Made by a program: the position numbers and the translations under genes. From contig DATEUJ010000211.1 of NCBI GenBank assembly GCA_035283185.1, positions 1-64,000 on the forward strand: a stretch of DNA of 64,000 nucleotides, in the 5' to 3' direction. Of the stretch, positions 30,928 through 39,166 are shown in pieces (the stretch's first letter is position 1; each line of letters opens with the position of its first letter). The notes under the pieces are model-generated. The model made no database searches, was not told where the DNA came from, and saw only the letters and a list, made by a program, of their open reading frames with translations. This stretch comes from DASSFZ01 sp035283185. GTDB lineage: Bacteria > Chloroflexota > Anaerolineae > Fen-1058.

Positions 30928-32454
30928 TCATCCCGATACGTCGACGATCGTACGCACGCGCACCGGCATGAGCGGGACGACGGGGAACCAGCTCGGAGAG
31001 ACCGTGATGCGGGGGGGCTTCTGCAGAGGCAGGCTCGACTGAAGAATCTCGGCGGCGACCTCGGCGGGCTTGCCGGCGATGGCCTCGATCGCGCCGCTCA
31101 CGTCGAGATCGGCTGCCGCGTAGCCGATGCCCTGCATCTCGAACCGATACTGGCCCGTGTCGCCGGCCGGCTCTTCGGCGCCGCGCTGGAACACCAGCCC
31201 GTCGGCCAGCAGATCGTAGCCGATCGGCGCCTGGTTGCGCATCGCCTCGTACACGATCGCGTTGGCGTCCTCGCCGTCGACGGCCAGCGCGCTGAAGCGC
31301 GCGCGCATCTGCAGCGTCAGTTCGGTCGCCTGCTCGGTCACTTCCTTATCGTACGTCGCGTCGAGAATCTCCTCGATCGACAGAGAGCTGTTCAGCAGGA
31401 ATTCGGCCTCGTCCAGATTCTCCGCCGCGAGCTGGTCGAGCGCCTGTTGCCGCATTTGTTCCAGGAGCTGCTCGCGCGCCGTCACCAGGTCTTGCGGATC
31501 GACGGCGCTGACTTCGCGATCGCCGCCGCCCTTGGTCGTGTCGGGATTGCTCACGCGCAGCGACAACGCGGCCACGCCTTCGATCTCGTTGATGAAGTTG
31601 GGCGGCACGCTGCCCTGCGCCCCGACCTCGACCGCCTCGATCGGCGCCTGCGCCTGCGCGCCGATGCCGCCGGGAATCTCGACATCGGACGTGACGACGA
31701 AGCGAATGGCCTGCGCTCCCGCCGATGTGCGCACGACCGTGCCTTTCTGCACGCGGAAGGGAATGTTGAGCTGATTGACGAAGAACACCACGCCGGTCGC
31801 CCGCGACGTGGGAATGAACTTCCGCCCGGTCGTCGGTATCGTGATCTCGCCTTTCACGTCGGTCACGTATCGGGTGACCGGCACATGGCCCCCCGCAACG
31901 TCGACGGCCTCGATCCCGGCATCGGCGACGATCGACACGTTCGTCACGACGCGCTCCGACTGCGGGACCAGATACACCTCGGCGCTGGGCAGCACGGCGA
32001 CGACGCTGACGACGATCGCGACGGCGACGATCAAGATCAGCGCGGCTTTGACGCCCGGCCAGATCCGATCGCGCAGCGGACTCGGGGCGATGCGCGCGTC
32101 GCGATCCTGTGCGGCTTGATGCGCTTCGCTGCGATCGGGCGGTCGATACGGGCCGAAACTGTCGTCGGCCGGCCTGCGCCAGCGCTGCCGGCTCTGGCCG
32201 GCTTCGACGGTGAGGAATGTGGGGATGCCCAGCTCGGCTGCGAGCGCGCGCTGCTGCATGTCGTGCGAGACCAGCGCGATCTCGACGTGCTTCTGCTGAG
32301 CGAAGCGCCGGATGAGCTGCAAGTCCACGCGCTTTTTCAGCACGTCGCTGTACGGCGGGATGACCAGCAAGGCCCGTTCGGTCTGAGCGTGCTCCAGCCG
32401 GTCGCGGATGCTGTGGACGTCTTCGTGTTCGTGCAGCTCGAGGATCTGTTCCAT
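30928..32454 (-). CDS. Baseplate-J-like membrane protein
   Basis: The 508-residue protein has an N-terminal ~75-residue alpha/beta segment (LVIPPYSDVLKKRVDLQLIR), a charged linker, one membrane helix at about 135-158 (AALILIVAVAIVVSVVAVL) and a large external part containing a baseplate J/gp47-like module (ATGVVFFVNQLNIPFRVQKG, TVVRTSAGAQAIRFVVTSD). Phage-tail J proteins share this module, but there are no other phage genes here. The gene is flanked by alaS and ruvX, so it is probably a core envelope protein in this lineage. The N-terminal segment resembles a nucleotide-binding half-domain. Confidence 0.65.
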   Translation of the reverse strand: MEQILELHEHEDVHSIRDRLEHAQTERALLVIPPYSDVLKKRVDLQLIRRFAQQKHVEIALVSHDMQQRALAAELGIPTFLTVEAGQSRQRWRRPADDSFGPYRPPDRSEAHQAAQDRDARIAPSPLRDRIWPGVKAALILIVAVAIVVSVVAVLPSAEVYLVPQSERVVTNVSIVADAGIEAVDVAGGHVPVTRYVTDVKGEITIPTTGRKFIPTSRATGVVFFVNQLNIPFRVQKGTVVRTSAGAQAIRFVVTSDVEIPGGIGAQAQAPIEAVEVGAQGSVPPNFINEIEGVAALSLRVSNPDTTKGGGDREVSAVDPQDLVTAREQLLEQMRQQALDQLAAENLDEAEFLLNSSLSIEEILDATYDKEVTEQATELTLQMRARFSALAVDGEDANAIVYEAMRNQAPIGYDLLADGLVFQRGAEEPAGDTGQYRFEMQGIGYAAADLDVSGAIEAIAGKPAEVAAEILQSSLPLQKPPRITVSPSWFPVVPLMPVRVRTIVDVSG

Positions 32455-32545
32455 CAATGCATTTCTGCTGAACCTGGCCGCCCTGCGCCCCGATGGATCT
32501 CTGCATAGACAGATGGAGAGATGTACACGGCGTCAAAAATCATCG

Positions 32546-35410
32546 TTAGCGCACCGACTCCGCCACAATTTGGCGCACGCTGGCCAGGGCTTCGAGCAGC
32601 TTGGAGGCGTCTTTGCCGCCGGCTTCGGCGAGCGTCGGCTTGCCGCCGCCGCCGCCGCCGATCACTCTCGCCGCCTGGCGCACGATCTGGCCTGCATCCA
32701 GGCCGCGCTCGATCAGGTCGGGCGTGACGGCGGCGATCAGGCTGGGGCGCTTGTTCATCACCGCGCCCAGTACCACGACGCCGCTCTTCAGGCGATCGCG
32801 GAACCAGTCGGTCATTTCGCGGAGCATGTCGGTCGTGTCGGCTTTCACCTGCGCCGACAGCACGGCCACGTCGTTGACGTACTCGACCCGGCTTAGCAGC
32901 GCGTCGACCTCGCGCTGCGCCGACTCGCGCCGCATCTTGTCCAGGTGCTTCTGAAGGATCTGGTTCGCCTCGAGCAGCGCCAGCACCTTGCGATCGACTT
33001 CTTCGGGCGGCGCGTTGAGATAGGCGGCCGCCGCAGTCAGCTTGTTCAGCCGCTCACGCACGTACTGCTGGGCGCCGCGGCCGGTCAGCGCCTCGATGCG
33101 GCGCACACCTGCGCCCACGCTGCCCTCCGATGCCAGGACGAACGACCCGATCTCGGCTGTCTGGTTGACGTGCGTGCCGCCGCACAGCTCGATGCTGATA
33201 GGCGGCTCGTCCGGCCAGCCGGTGCGCACCACGCGCACGATGTCGCCATATTTCTCGCCGAACAAGGCCATCGCGCCGTCGGCGACAGCCTCCGTGTACG
33301 GTCGGAGCGTCGGGACGACGGGATAGTTCGCCAGGATCGCGCCGTTGACGTTCTCGACGATCGCGTCCAGCTCGTCCTGCGTCAACATCGTGCTGTGCGT
33401 GAAGTCGAAGCGCAGCCGATCGGGCGCGACAAGCGATCCGGCCTGGTGGACGTGCGTCCCCAGCACGTAGCGCAGCTCGGCGTGGAGCAGGTGCGTCGCC
33501 GTGTGGTTGCGCATGATGTCCCAGCGCCGCTCGTAATCGACCAGCCCCCATACCGGGTCGCCGGCGCGCGGCCGGCCCGATTTCACCTTGCCCGCGTGGA
33601 CGATCAGGCCGTCGATCGGCCGGCGCGTGTCGGCGACGGTGATCTCCCACAGCGGCTCGCCCGACCCCTGCTCAGGGAAGCGGGCGATCACGCCGCTGTC
33701 GCTGATCTGGCCGCCTGACTCGACGTAGAACGGCGTTGCGGGCAGGATGACTTCGACGACGTCGCCCGGTTTGGCCTGATCGACCGGTTGACCGTCGATC
33801 AGCAGGCCGATCACGTTGGTTTCCATCTCGGGCGCTGTGTAGGGATCGTGCTCGACGCCCGCATCGCCCAGCTTGCCGCCGTCTTGCAGCGCGCGCAGCA
33901 CGCGATGGTAGTTCGCCAACGACTGGTCGTCCATCTCGAACTTCTCGCCGGCGCGCGCGCGTTCGCGCTGCTCGGCCAACGCTTTCTGATAGCCGGCCTC
34001 GTCGACGGCATAGCCGCGCTCGAGCGCCACGTCTTTGGTGATCTCGAGCGGCAGGCCGAAGGTGTCGTAGAGGCGGAAGGCCGCCTCGCCGGGGACGGTG
34101 CGGTTCTTCGCCTCGGCCAGCACGTCCTCCAGTTTCGACAGGCCCAGGTCGAGCGTGCGCTGGAAGCGCTCCTCCTCGTCGGTCAGCGTGTGCAGGATGT
34201 GCTCGCTCCGATCGCGCAGCTCCCGGTAGTGATCGCCCATCTCGCCGATCACCACGCCGGCGATCTCGGCAAGGAACGGGAAATCCAGCCCGATCTTCCG
34301 CCCAAAGCGCGCTGCGCGGCGAATAATCATGCGCAGGACGTAGCTGCGCCCGACGTTGCCGGGCAGCACGCCGTCGGCGACGAGGAACGCCGCGCCGCGC
34401 CCGTGATCGGCGATCACGCGGTACGCGACGATGTTTTGCCGAACTTCGGCGTCGGTGTGACCGGTCAGCTCCTGCGTGCGCCGAATCAGCGGCATGAACA
34501 GGTCGGTGTCGTAATTGGTCTTGCCGTTCTGCAATACCGACACGAGGCGCTCGAAGCCCATGCCCGTGTCGACGTGCCTGGCCGGCAGCGGCTCGAGCGT
34601 CGTCGGGCCAGTCCGGTTGTACTGGATGAACACCAGGTTCCACAGCTCGAGGAAGCGCGGGCAGTTTCCGCTCACGCGGCAGACGTGGCCCGGCACGCCC
34701 TGTTTGTCGCAGAACTCGATCCCGCGATCGAAGTGGATCTCGCTGTCGGGGCCGCAGGGGCCGGTGTCGGCCATCTCCCAGAAGTTGTCCTTGCGACCGA
34801 AGAACAGGACGTGCGACGGGTCGAAGCCGGGCTGCCTGCGCCAGATGTCGGCGGCCTCGTCGTCGCGCGGAATCACGCCCTGCTCGTCTTCGAAGCACGT
34901 CGCCCACAGTCGATCCTTGGGCAGGCCCCACACGTCGGTGAACAGTTGCCAGGCCCAGGCGATGGCCTCTTTCTTATAGTAATCGCCGAACGACCAGTTG
35001 CCGAGCATCTCGAAAAAGGTATGGTGCGATCCATCGCGGCCCACGTCGTCGAGGTCATTGTGCTTGCCGGCGACGCGCATGCATTTCTGCGAGTCGGCCA
35101 CGCGCGTATACGGCCGCTTGCCCCGGCCGAGGAACACGTCCTTGAACTGCACCATGCCCGAGTTGGTGAACAGCAGCGTCGGATCGTCGGCCGGGATCAG
35201 CGACGTGGATGGCACGATGGCATGTCCGTGCCCGGCGAAGAAGTCGAGGAAAGTCTGCCGGATCTCGGCGCTCGTGAGCTGTGGGCGCTCGAGCGGAGCC
35301 ATCGTGGATTTTGATTCGCGCGGCGTGCGCGGCGCGGAGCGTGTCGCCCGGGCGACGGACGGCTTCTTCCTGGCGATCTTCTTCTTCGTCATCCCTGCTT
35401 TCTTCGTCAT
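32546..35410 (-). CDS. alaS: Alanine-tRNA ligase
   Basis: The synthetase has 954 residues from ATG 35410; M37 at 35302 (MAPLERPQLTSAEIRQTFLD) may be the true start since the first 36 residues are a Lys/Arg-rich tail (KKKIARKK). Class II core: FTNSGMVQFKDVFLG, RVADSQKCMRVAGKHNDLDD. Editing domain: HTATHLLHAEL and CGGTHV with zinc ligands. C-Ala domain has GGGGGGKPTLAEAGG near the end. It heads the operon with the J-like, ruvX and mltG genes. Confidence 0.96.
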   Translation of the reverse strand: MTKKAGMTKKKIARKKPSVARATRSAPRTPRESKSTMAPLERPQLTSAEIRQTFLDFFAGHGHAIVPSTSLIPADDPTLLFTNSGMVQFKDVFLGRGKRPYTRVADSQKCMRVAGKHNDLDDVGRDGSHHTFFEMLGNWSFGDYYKKEAIAWAWQLFTDVWGLPKDRLWATCFEDEQGVIPRDDEAADIWRRQPGFDPSHVLFFGRKDNFWEMADTGPCGPDSEIHFDRGIEFCDKQGVPGHVCRVSGNCPRFLELWNLVFIQYNRTGPTTLEPLPARHVDTGMGFERLVSVLQNGKTNYDTDLFMPLIRRTQELTGHTDAEVRQNIVAYRVIADHGRGAAFLVADGVLPGNVGRSYVLRMIIRRAARFGRKIGLDFPFLAEIAGVVIGEMGDHYRELRDRSEHILHTLTDEEERFQRTLDLGLSKLEDVLAEAKNRTVPGEAAFRLYDTFGLPLEITKDVALERGYAVDEAGYQKALAEQRERARAGEKFEMDDQSLANYHRVLRALQDGGKLGDAGVEHDPYTAPEMETNVIGLLIDGQPVDQAKPGDVVEVILPATPFYVESGGQISDSGVIARFPEQGSGEPLWEITVADTRRPIDGLIVHAGKVKSGRPRAGDPVWGLVDYERRWDIMRNHTATHLLHAELRYVLGTHVHQAGSLVAPDRLRFDFTHSTMLTQDELDAIVENVNGAILANYPVVPTLRPYTEAVADGAMALFGEKYGDIVRVVRTGWPDEPPISIELCGGTHVNQTAEIGSFVLASEGSVGAGVRRIEALTGRGAQQYVRERLNKLTAAAAYLNAPPEEVDRKVLALLEANQILQKHLDKMRRESAQREVDALLSRVEYVNDVAVLSAQVKADTTDMLREMTDWFRDRLKSGVVVLGAVMNKRPSLIAAVTPDLIERGLDAGQIVRQAARVIGGGGGGKPTLAEAGGKDASKLLEALASVRQIVAESVR

Positions 35411-36096
35411 GGACTCCCCTGAAGGAACCGTAGGTAGCTTAACAAAGTCAGATTCGGCTTGAGCCTAAATATAACATTGTCGAAGTAGTTTTGGATTGTA
35501 GCGCAGGGGCTGTCAACTGTCAAAAGCGTCAACCGATGGGGAACGAATCAACGAATTTGAATACTTGCGCCGCCTAACGACCTCGAGCTGAACCGCCCCT
35601 CGGCTCAGGCGACGGTCGATCCATTTTCGCGCTACATGGCAGGCAAGCCGCCTTCAAGCTGATCGTCCGGTCGTGGAAACTGAACGACGCGCAGCGCGGC
35701 GGCCTGTCCACCCGCCAGTTCGTGCGCTATCCGTGCTGGGCCGTTGTCAAACGACTGCGCAGCCTGATCGAGTTTGGTCTTGCGCATGTATAAGGAACAA
35801 CGGCAAGCCCAACGATACGCCGACAGTCAGGTTAGCGACAATACAGCCGAGGCGGGGCCAGACTTGGTCGTTACGCCAGACCTCGTTGAAACCATCCAGG
35901 GGCAGATGTGGGCAATTGCTCGGTACGTGTATTTTATGGATGACGCGGGCGAGGGGGGCCGCCGCAGCCGGCAGTCGTCGTGCAATCAGACTGCCGGCTA
36001 CAGTGAGCATCAAACGCTGCGCCGTTTGACCGCCCTGCCTGCATGCGGCTTTTTCTTGGCCGTGTGACTCACTACGCAGGCATGATCGCCTGAGTG
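35411..36096. other. Long intergenic region, no convincing gene
   Basis: About 690 bp between alaS and a small gene, both on the minus strand. A plus-strand frame at about 35670-35793 (QRGGLSTRQFVRYPCWAVVK, ending AHV) and a minus-strand frame of 51 codons (35632-35787) overlap and neither has an RBS, so at most they are relics. The alaS promoter must be near 35411-35500 (AT-richer, TAAATATAACATTG). Confidence 0.4.
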
Positions 36097-36408
36097 CTAG
36101 AGGGACTGCACCAGCGTGTCGTGAATGCTGCCTTCGATGAAAAGCCCCGCCTCGTTGGCTTTGCCAATCCGAGCCCAGTACCCCTCGTCTGACTGAAGCT
36201 GTGTGGTGCCGCTCTCTAGCGTAGCAAGATCCTTGTAGTCAGCGAACCAGTGGATCGCGCTCACATCGCCAAAGATCTCCTGGTAGGCTCCAATAGTCAA
36301 AATCTGTGGATACTTGTTCCCGAGATACTCAGAAACTTCCTTAGCCCACTGAAATGCCTCTAGAAGCTTGCCACGGCTGATTCGTGCGGTTCTCTGGAAC
36401 CTGATCAT
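36097..36408 (-). CDS. Hypothetical dimeric alpha/beta-barrel-like protein
   Basis: The 103-residue protein starts MIRFQRTARISRGKLLEAFQ with GGAGGCG seven bases before. The pattern strand-helix (AFQWAKEVSEYLG)-strand (ILTIGAYQEIFGDVSAIHWF)-helix (DYKDLATLESGTTQL) fits the ABM/NIPSNAP-type dimeric ferredoxin-like fold. No active-site residue is clear. A long leader (36409-36661) separates it from its promoter. Confidence 0.6.
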   Translation of the reverse strand: MIRFQRTARISRGKLLEAFQWAKEVSEYLGNKYPQILTIGAYQEIFGDVSAIHWFADYKDLATLESGTTQLQSDEGYWARIGKANEAGLFIEGSIHDTLVQSL

Positions 36409-36666
36409 TGGATTTCGCCTCCTCGTGGAGCGTGCCCGCTTGATGCACCATAATCTGATCACACGATATCGCGCTGCGATCCACGCGCCTCTGTGTCGTA
36501 GAGGTTACGCCGGTACACCGACCGTGATGTAGGCTTCCTCCCGCCGTGCCATTGCCCCGGACAGACTCACGTCCTCTACGCAGGGTTGCGGCGCTTGGGA
36601 AGCCATTGGCCTTAATGAGTGGGTTAAGCCGCCGCCAGGAACATAGATGTGGGCCGCTTTGCTCAT
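36409..36666 (-). other. Long leader region with a possible 53-codon reading frame
   Basis: Between the promoter and the ABM-like gene, a frame from ATG 36666 to TAA 36505 codes MSKAAHIYVPGGGLTHSLRP, then SQAPQPCVEDVSLSGAMARR and EEAYITVGVPA. It has no RBS, and the ATG lies only one base after the -10 box, so it may not be translated from that promoter. The region could also be an untranslated regulatory leader. Confidence 0.3.
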
Positions 36667-36667
36667 C

Positions 36668-36695
36668 AGTATAGTGCATATCCCCCTCGAGTCAA
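36668..36695 (-). promoter_or_regulatory. Sigma70-type promoter for the ABM-like gene
   Basis: On the minus strand TTGACT (36695-36690), 16 bases, then TATACT (36673-36668). Each hexamer has one mismatch to consensus. It would give a ~250-base 5' leader before the gene at 36408. Confidence 0.55.
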
Positions 36696-36711
36696 CTGGA
36701 GATTCATAACT

Positions 36712-36729
36712 GGGGATTTGGCAATCCCC
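36712..36729. repeat. Short palindrome with TTGGCAA core
   Basis: Arms GGGGATT/AATCCCC around TGGC. It has the same core and loop as the palindromes at 8950-8996. It lies between divergent promoters. Confidence 0.5.
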
Positions 36730-36819
36730 TCAGAGCATTTGGGGTTCATAAGGACTCAGGTCGAAACCTGATGGTATAATCACCGGCACAACACTCACAC
36801 CTGGCCCGCGGGGTATGTC

Positions 36820-38046
36820 ATGCCGTCCATCGACGAACAGGTCGCCGTCCTGATGCAGGGCGCCGAGTACGGCGACGAGACACTCAAACAGAACATGGCC
36901 GGCGAGCTTCGCCAGCGGCTGATCGAGAGCCAACGGGAGGATCGCCCGCTGCGCGTGTACTGCGGCTACGATCCGACCAAGCCCGACCTGCACCTGGGCC
37001 ACACGATCACGATGCGCAAGCTGCGCCAGTTCCAGGACTTCGGCCACGACGTGACGTTCCTGATCGGCGACTACACGACGCTGATCGGCGATCCGTCGGA
37101 CAAGGACAAGCTGCGCCCGACCCTGTCGCCGGCCGAGATCCGCTCGAACGCCGAGACGTACGCCGATCAGGCATTCAAAATCCTGGATCGGAAGAAGACC
37201 CGCATCCGTTACAACTCCGAGTGGCTCAGCCGGCTGACGTTTGGGGACGTCATCAAGCTGGCGTCCAACTTCACCATCCAGCAGTTCATGGCGCGCGAAA
37301 ACTTCGCGCTGCGGCTGGAGCGCGGCGACCCGGTGTACCTGCACGAGACACTGTACGGCCTGATGCAGGGCTACGACGCGGTCGCGCAACAGACCGACGT
37401 GCAGGTGGGCGGCAGCGAGCAGCTCTTCAACATCATCGTCGCCGGGCGCAAGCTGCAGGAGGCGATGGGCCAGAAGCCGCAAATTGGAATCCTGATGGAC
37501 ATCCTGCCCGGCACCGACGGCGTGGTGCGCATGTCCAAGAGCCAGGGCAACACCATCGAGATCATGGCCCCGCCGGAGGACATGTACGGCAAGGTGATGA
37601 GCCTGCCCGATTCGGCGATGCCGATCTTCTACAAGCTGGTCACGCGCTTCACGCCGGCGCAAATCGCGGAGATCGAGAAGGGCCTGAGGGATGGCTCGCT
37701 CCATCCGCGCGACGTCAAGATGCAGCTTGCCCGCGAGATCGTCTCGATCTTCCACGACGAAGCCGCCGCTGCGCGCGCCGAGGAGCACTTCGTCACCGTG
37801 TTCCGGCAGAAAGAGCTGCCGCCGGAGATGCCCGGGATGAAGCTGGAGCAGCCGGCGAACATCGTCGATCTGATCGCGTCGGCCAGGCTCGCTTCGAGCA
37901 AGAGCGAGGCGCGCCGCCTGATCGAGCAGGGAGGTGTCCGTCTGGACGGCGTCGCGGTGAGCGACATCGCGCTCGTCGTCGAGCCGGGCAAAGAAACCGT
38001 GCTGCAAGTCGGTAAACGCAAGTATCTACGGTTGTTGTCGAAGTAA
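36820..38046 (+). CDS. tyrS: Tyrosine-tRNA ligase
   Basis: The 408-residue enzyme has the class I motifs HLGH (58-61) and RMSKS (about 237-241), the Tyr-binding region (FQDFGHDVTFLIGDYTTLIG; QVGGSEQLFNIIVAGRKLQE) and a C-terminal S4 RNA-binding domain (NIVDLIASARLASSKSEARR, LIEQGGVRLDGV). This is the TyrRS-Z-like short type. GGGG lies ~10 bases before the ATG. A 16-bp perfect inverted repeat follows the gene. Confidence 0.96.
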   Translation: MPSIDEQVAVLMQGAEYGDETLKQNMAGELRQRLIESQREDRPLRVYCGYDPTKPDLHLGHTITMRKLRQFQDFGHDVTFLIGDYTTLIGDPSDKDKLRPTLSPAEIRSNAETYADQAFKILDRKKTRIRYNSEWLSRLTFGDVIKLASNFTIQQFMARENFALRLERGDPVYLHETLYGLMQGYDAVAQQTDVQVGGSEQLFNIIVAGRKLQEAMGQKPQIGILMDILPGTDGVVRMSKSQGNTIEIMAPPEDMYGKVMSLPDSAMPIFYKLVTRFTPAQIAEIEKGLRDGSLHPRDVKMQLAREIVSIFHDEAAAARAEEHFVTVFRQKELPPEMPGMKLEQPANIVDLIASARLASSKSEARRLIEQGGVRLDGVAVSDIALVVEPGKETVLQVGKRKYLRLLSK

Positions 38047-38059
38047 TCGATCTTAGAGA

Positions 38060-38095
38060 TTGGTAATTGGAGATTGGCTAATCTCCAATTACCAA
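38060..38095. repeat. 16-bp perfect inverted repeat between tyrS and era
   Basis: TTGGTAATTGGAGATT pairs exactly with its complement across a GGCT loop. It is AT-rich in GC-rich surroundings and of the word-like repeat kind. It could act as a terminator or attenuator between the two genes, although no T-run follows. Confidence 0.6.
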
Positions 38096-38114
38096 TTCCC
38101 AATATCCAGAAATC

Positions 38115-39089
38115 ATGCCTGAACCTGAAGTTCTTTCACTGGTTGAATTTGAAGACACGCCGCCCGGCCATCGCAGCGGGTTCGTCGCCGTGGTGGGCAA
38201 GCCGAACGTCGGCAAGTCGACGCTGATGAACGCGCTGCTCGGCGAGAAGGTCGCCATCGTCAGCAAGAAGCCGCAGACCACGCGCACGCAGATTCGAGGC
38301 ATTCTCACGCGGCCCGACGCGCAGATCGTCTTCGTCGATACGCCCGGCATCCACAAGCCGCGCCACCGGCTCGGCCAGGCGATGGTGCAGGCAGCCATTC
38401 AGTCGATCCCGGACGCCGACGTCGTTTTGTTCGTCGTCGATTCGACTGAAGCGCCCGACGCCGGCGATCGGCACATCGCCCGGCTCGTTCGCGAGCGCGG
38501 TGAGGATCGGCCAGTGATCCTGGCCCTCAACAAAATGGATCGCCTGCGGCCCGACCAGGTCAAGGCGCACACCGAAGCCCATTGGGCGCTCGCGCCGACG
38601 CCCGAAGGCGGCGCGCCGCCTGAGCCGTGGGACTGGATGATGATCTCGGCGACGCAGATCGTCAATCTCGACAAGCTCGTCGATCGAATCGTCGCCCACC
38701 TGCCTGAGGGGCCGCGCTACTATCCGCCCGATCAGATCACCGATCAAGGCGAGCGCGACATCGCCGCCGAGTCGATCCGCGAGCAGGCGCTGCGTCACTT
38801 ACGGCAGGAGGTGCCGCACGCCGTCGCCGTCGTGATCGAAGAGCACGAGGAGCGCTCGGCGACGCTGGACTACATCGCCGCGACGATCGTCGTCGAGAAA
38901 GATTCACAGAAAGGCATCTTGATCGGCAAGGGCGGGCGCACGCTGCGGCAGATCGGCGCGGACGCGCGTCACGAGATCGAGCGGATTCTGGGTAAACAGG
39001 TGTATCTCGAATTGCAGGTGAAGGTGCGCAAGAACTGGCGCGAGGACGAGCGCGAGTTGAGGCGACTGGGGTATGCCAGTGAGCAGTAA
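38115..39089 (+). CDS. era: GTPase Era
   Basis: The 324-residue protein has G1 GKPNVGKST at residues 29-37, DTPG near 75, NKMD near 139, and a C-terminal KH domain with GKGGRTLRQIGADARHEIER. It binds the 3' end of 16S rRNA during 30S assembly. Residues 155-170 (TPEGGAPPEPWDWMMISATQ) replace the usual short G5 loop and are slightly longer than in most homologues. It sits in a plus-strand run of housekeeping genes, separated by repeat DNA on both sides. Confidence 0.95.
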   Translation: MPEPEVLSLVEFEDTPPGHRSGFVAVVGKPNVGKSTLMNALLGEKVAIVSKKPQTTRTQIRGILTRPDAQIVFVDTPGIHKPRHRLGQAMVQAAIQSIPDADVVLFVVDSTEAPDAGDRHIARLVRERGEDRPVILALNKMDRLRPDQVKAHTEAHWALAPTPEGGAPPEPWDWMMISATQIVNLDKLVDRIVAHLPEGPRYYPPDQITDQGERDIAAESIREQALRHLRQEVPHAVAVVIEEHEERSATLDYIAATIVVEKDSQKGILIGKGGRTLRQIGADARHEIERILGKQVYLELQVKVRKNWREDERELRRLGYASEQ

Positions 39090-39148
39090 TCAGTGAGCAG
39101 TAATCAGTAAGTACTGACCACTGACCACTGATCACTGATCACTGGCAA
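39081..39148. repeat. Word-like tandem repeat (CAGTGAGCAGTAAT / CACTGATCACTGAC)
   Basis: Several imperfect 8-14-bp units run from the last codons of era to 20 bases before the next start. The two halves are roughly complementary (CAGTGATCAGTG-like), so the RNA could fold. The Era C-terminus (YASEQ) is partly made of the repeat. Confidence 0.65.
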
Positions 39149-39166
39149 CTAAAACAGGAGCGGGCT

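Noticed and set aside
30928..32454. Prophage or tail-like contractile system
   Set aside because: Only a single baseplate-J-like module is present, and it is embedded in a housekeeping operon.
33788..35314. 508-codon frame on the plus strand opposite alaS
   Set aside because: It is the antisense frame of a highly conserved synthetase gene in GC-rich DNA, low in complexity and without known motifs.
35747..36013. Possible 88-residue membrane protein on the minus strand
   Set aside because: It has a weakly hydrophobic end only, no RBS, and overlaps an equally weak plus-strand frame; not convincing.
36730..38007. 425-codon frame opposite tyrS
   Set aside because: Antisense shadow; tyrS has all class I motifs on the plus strand.
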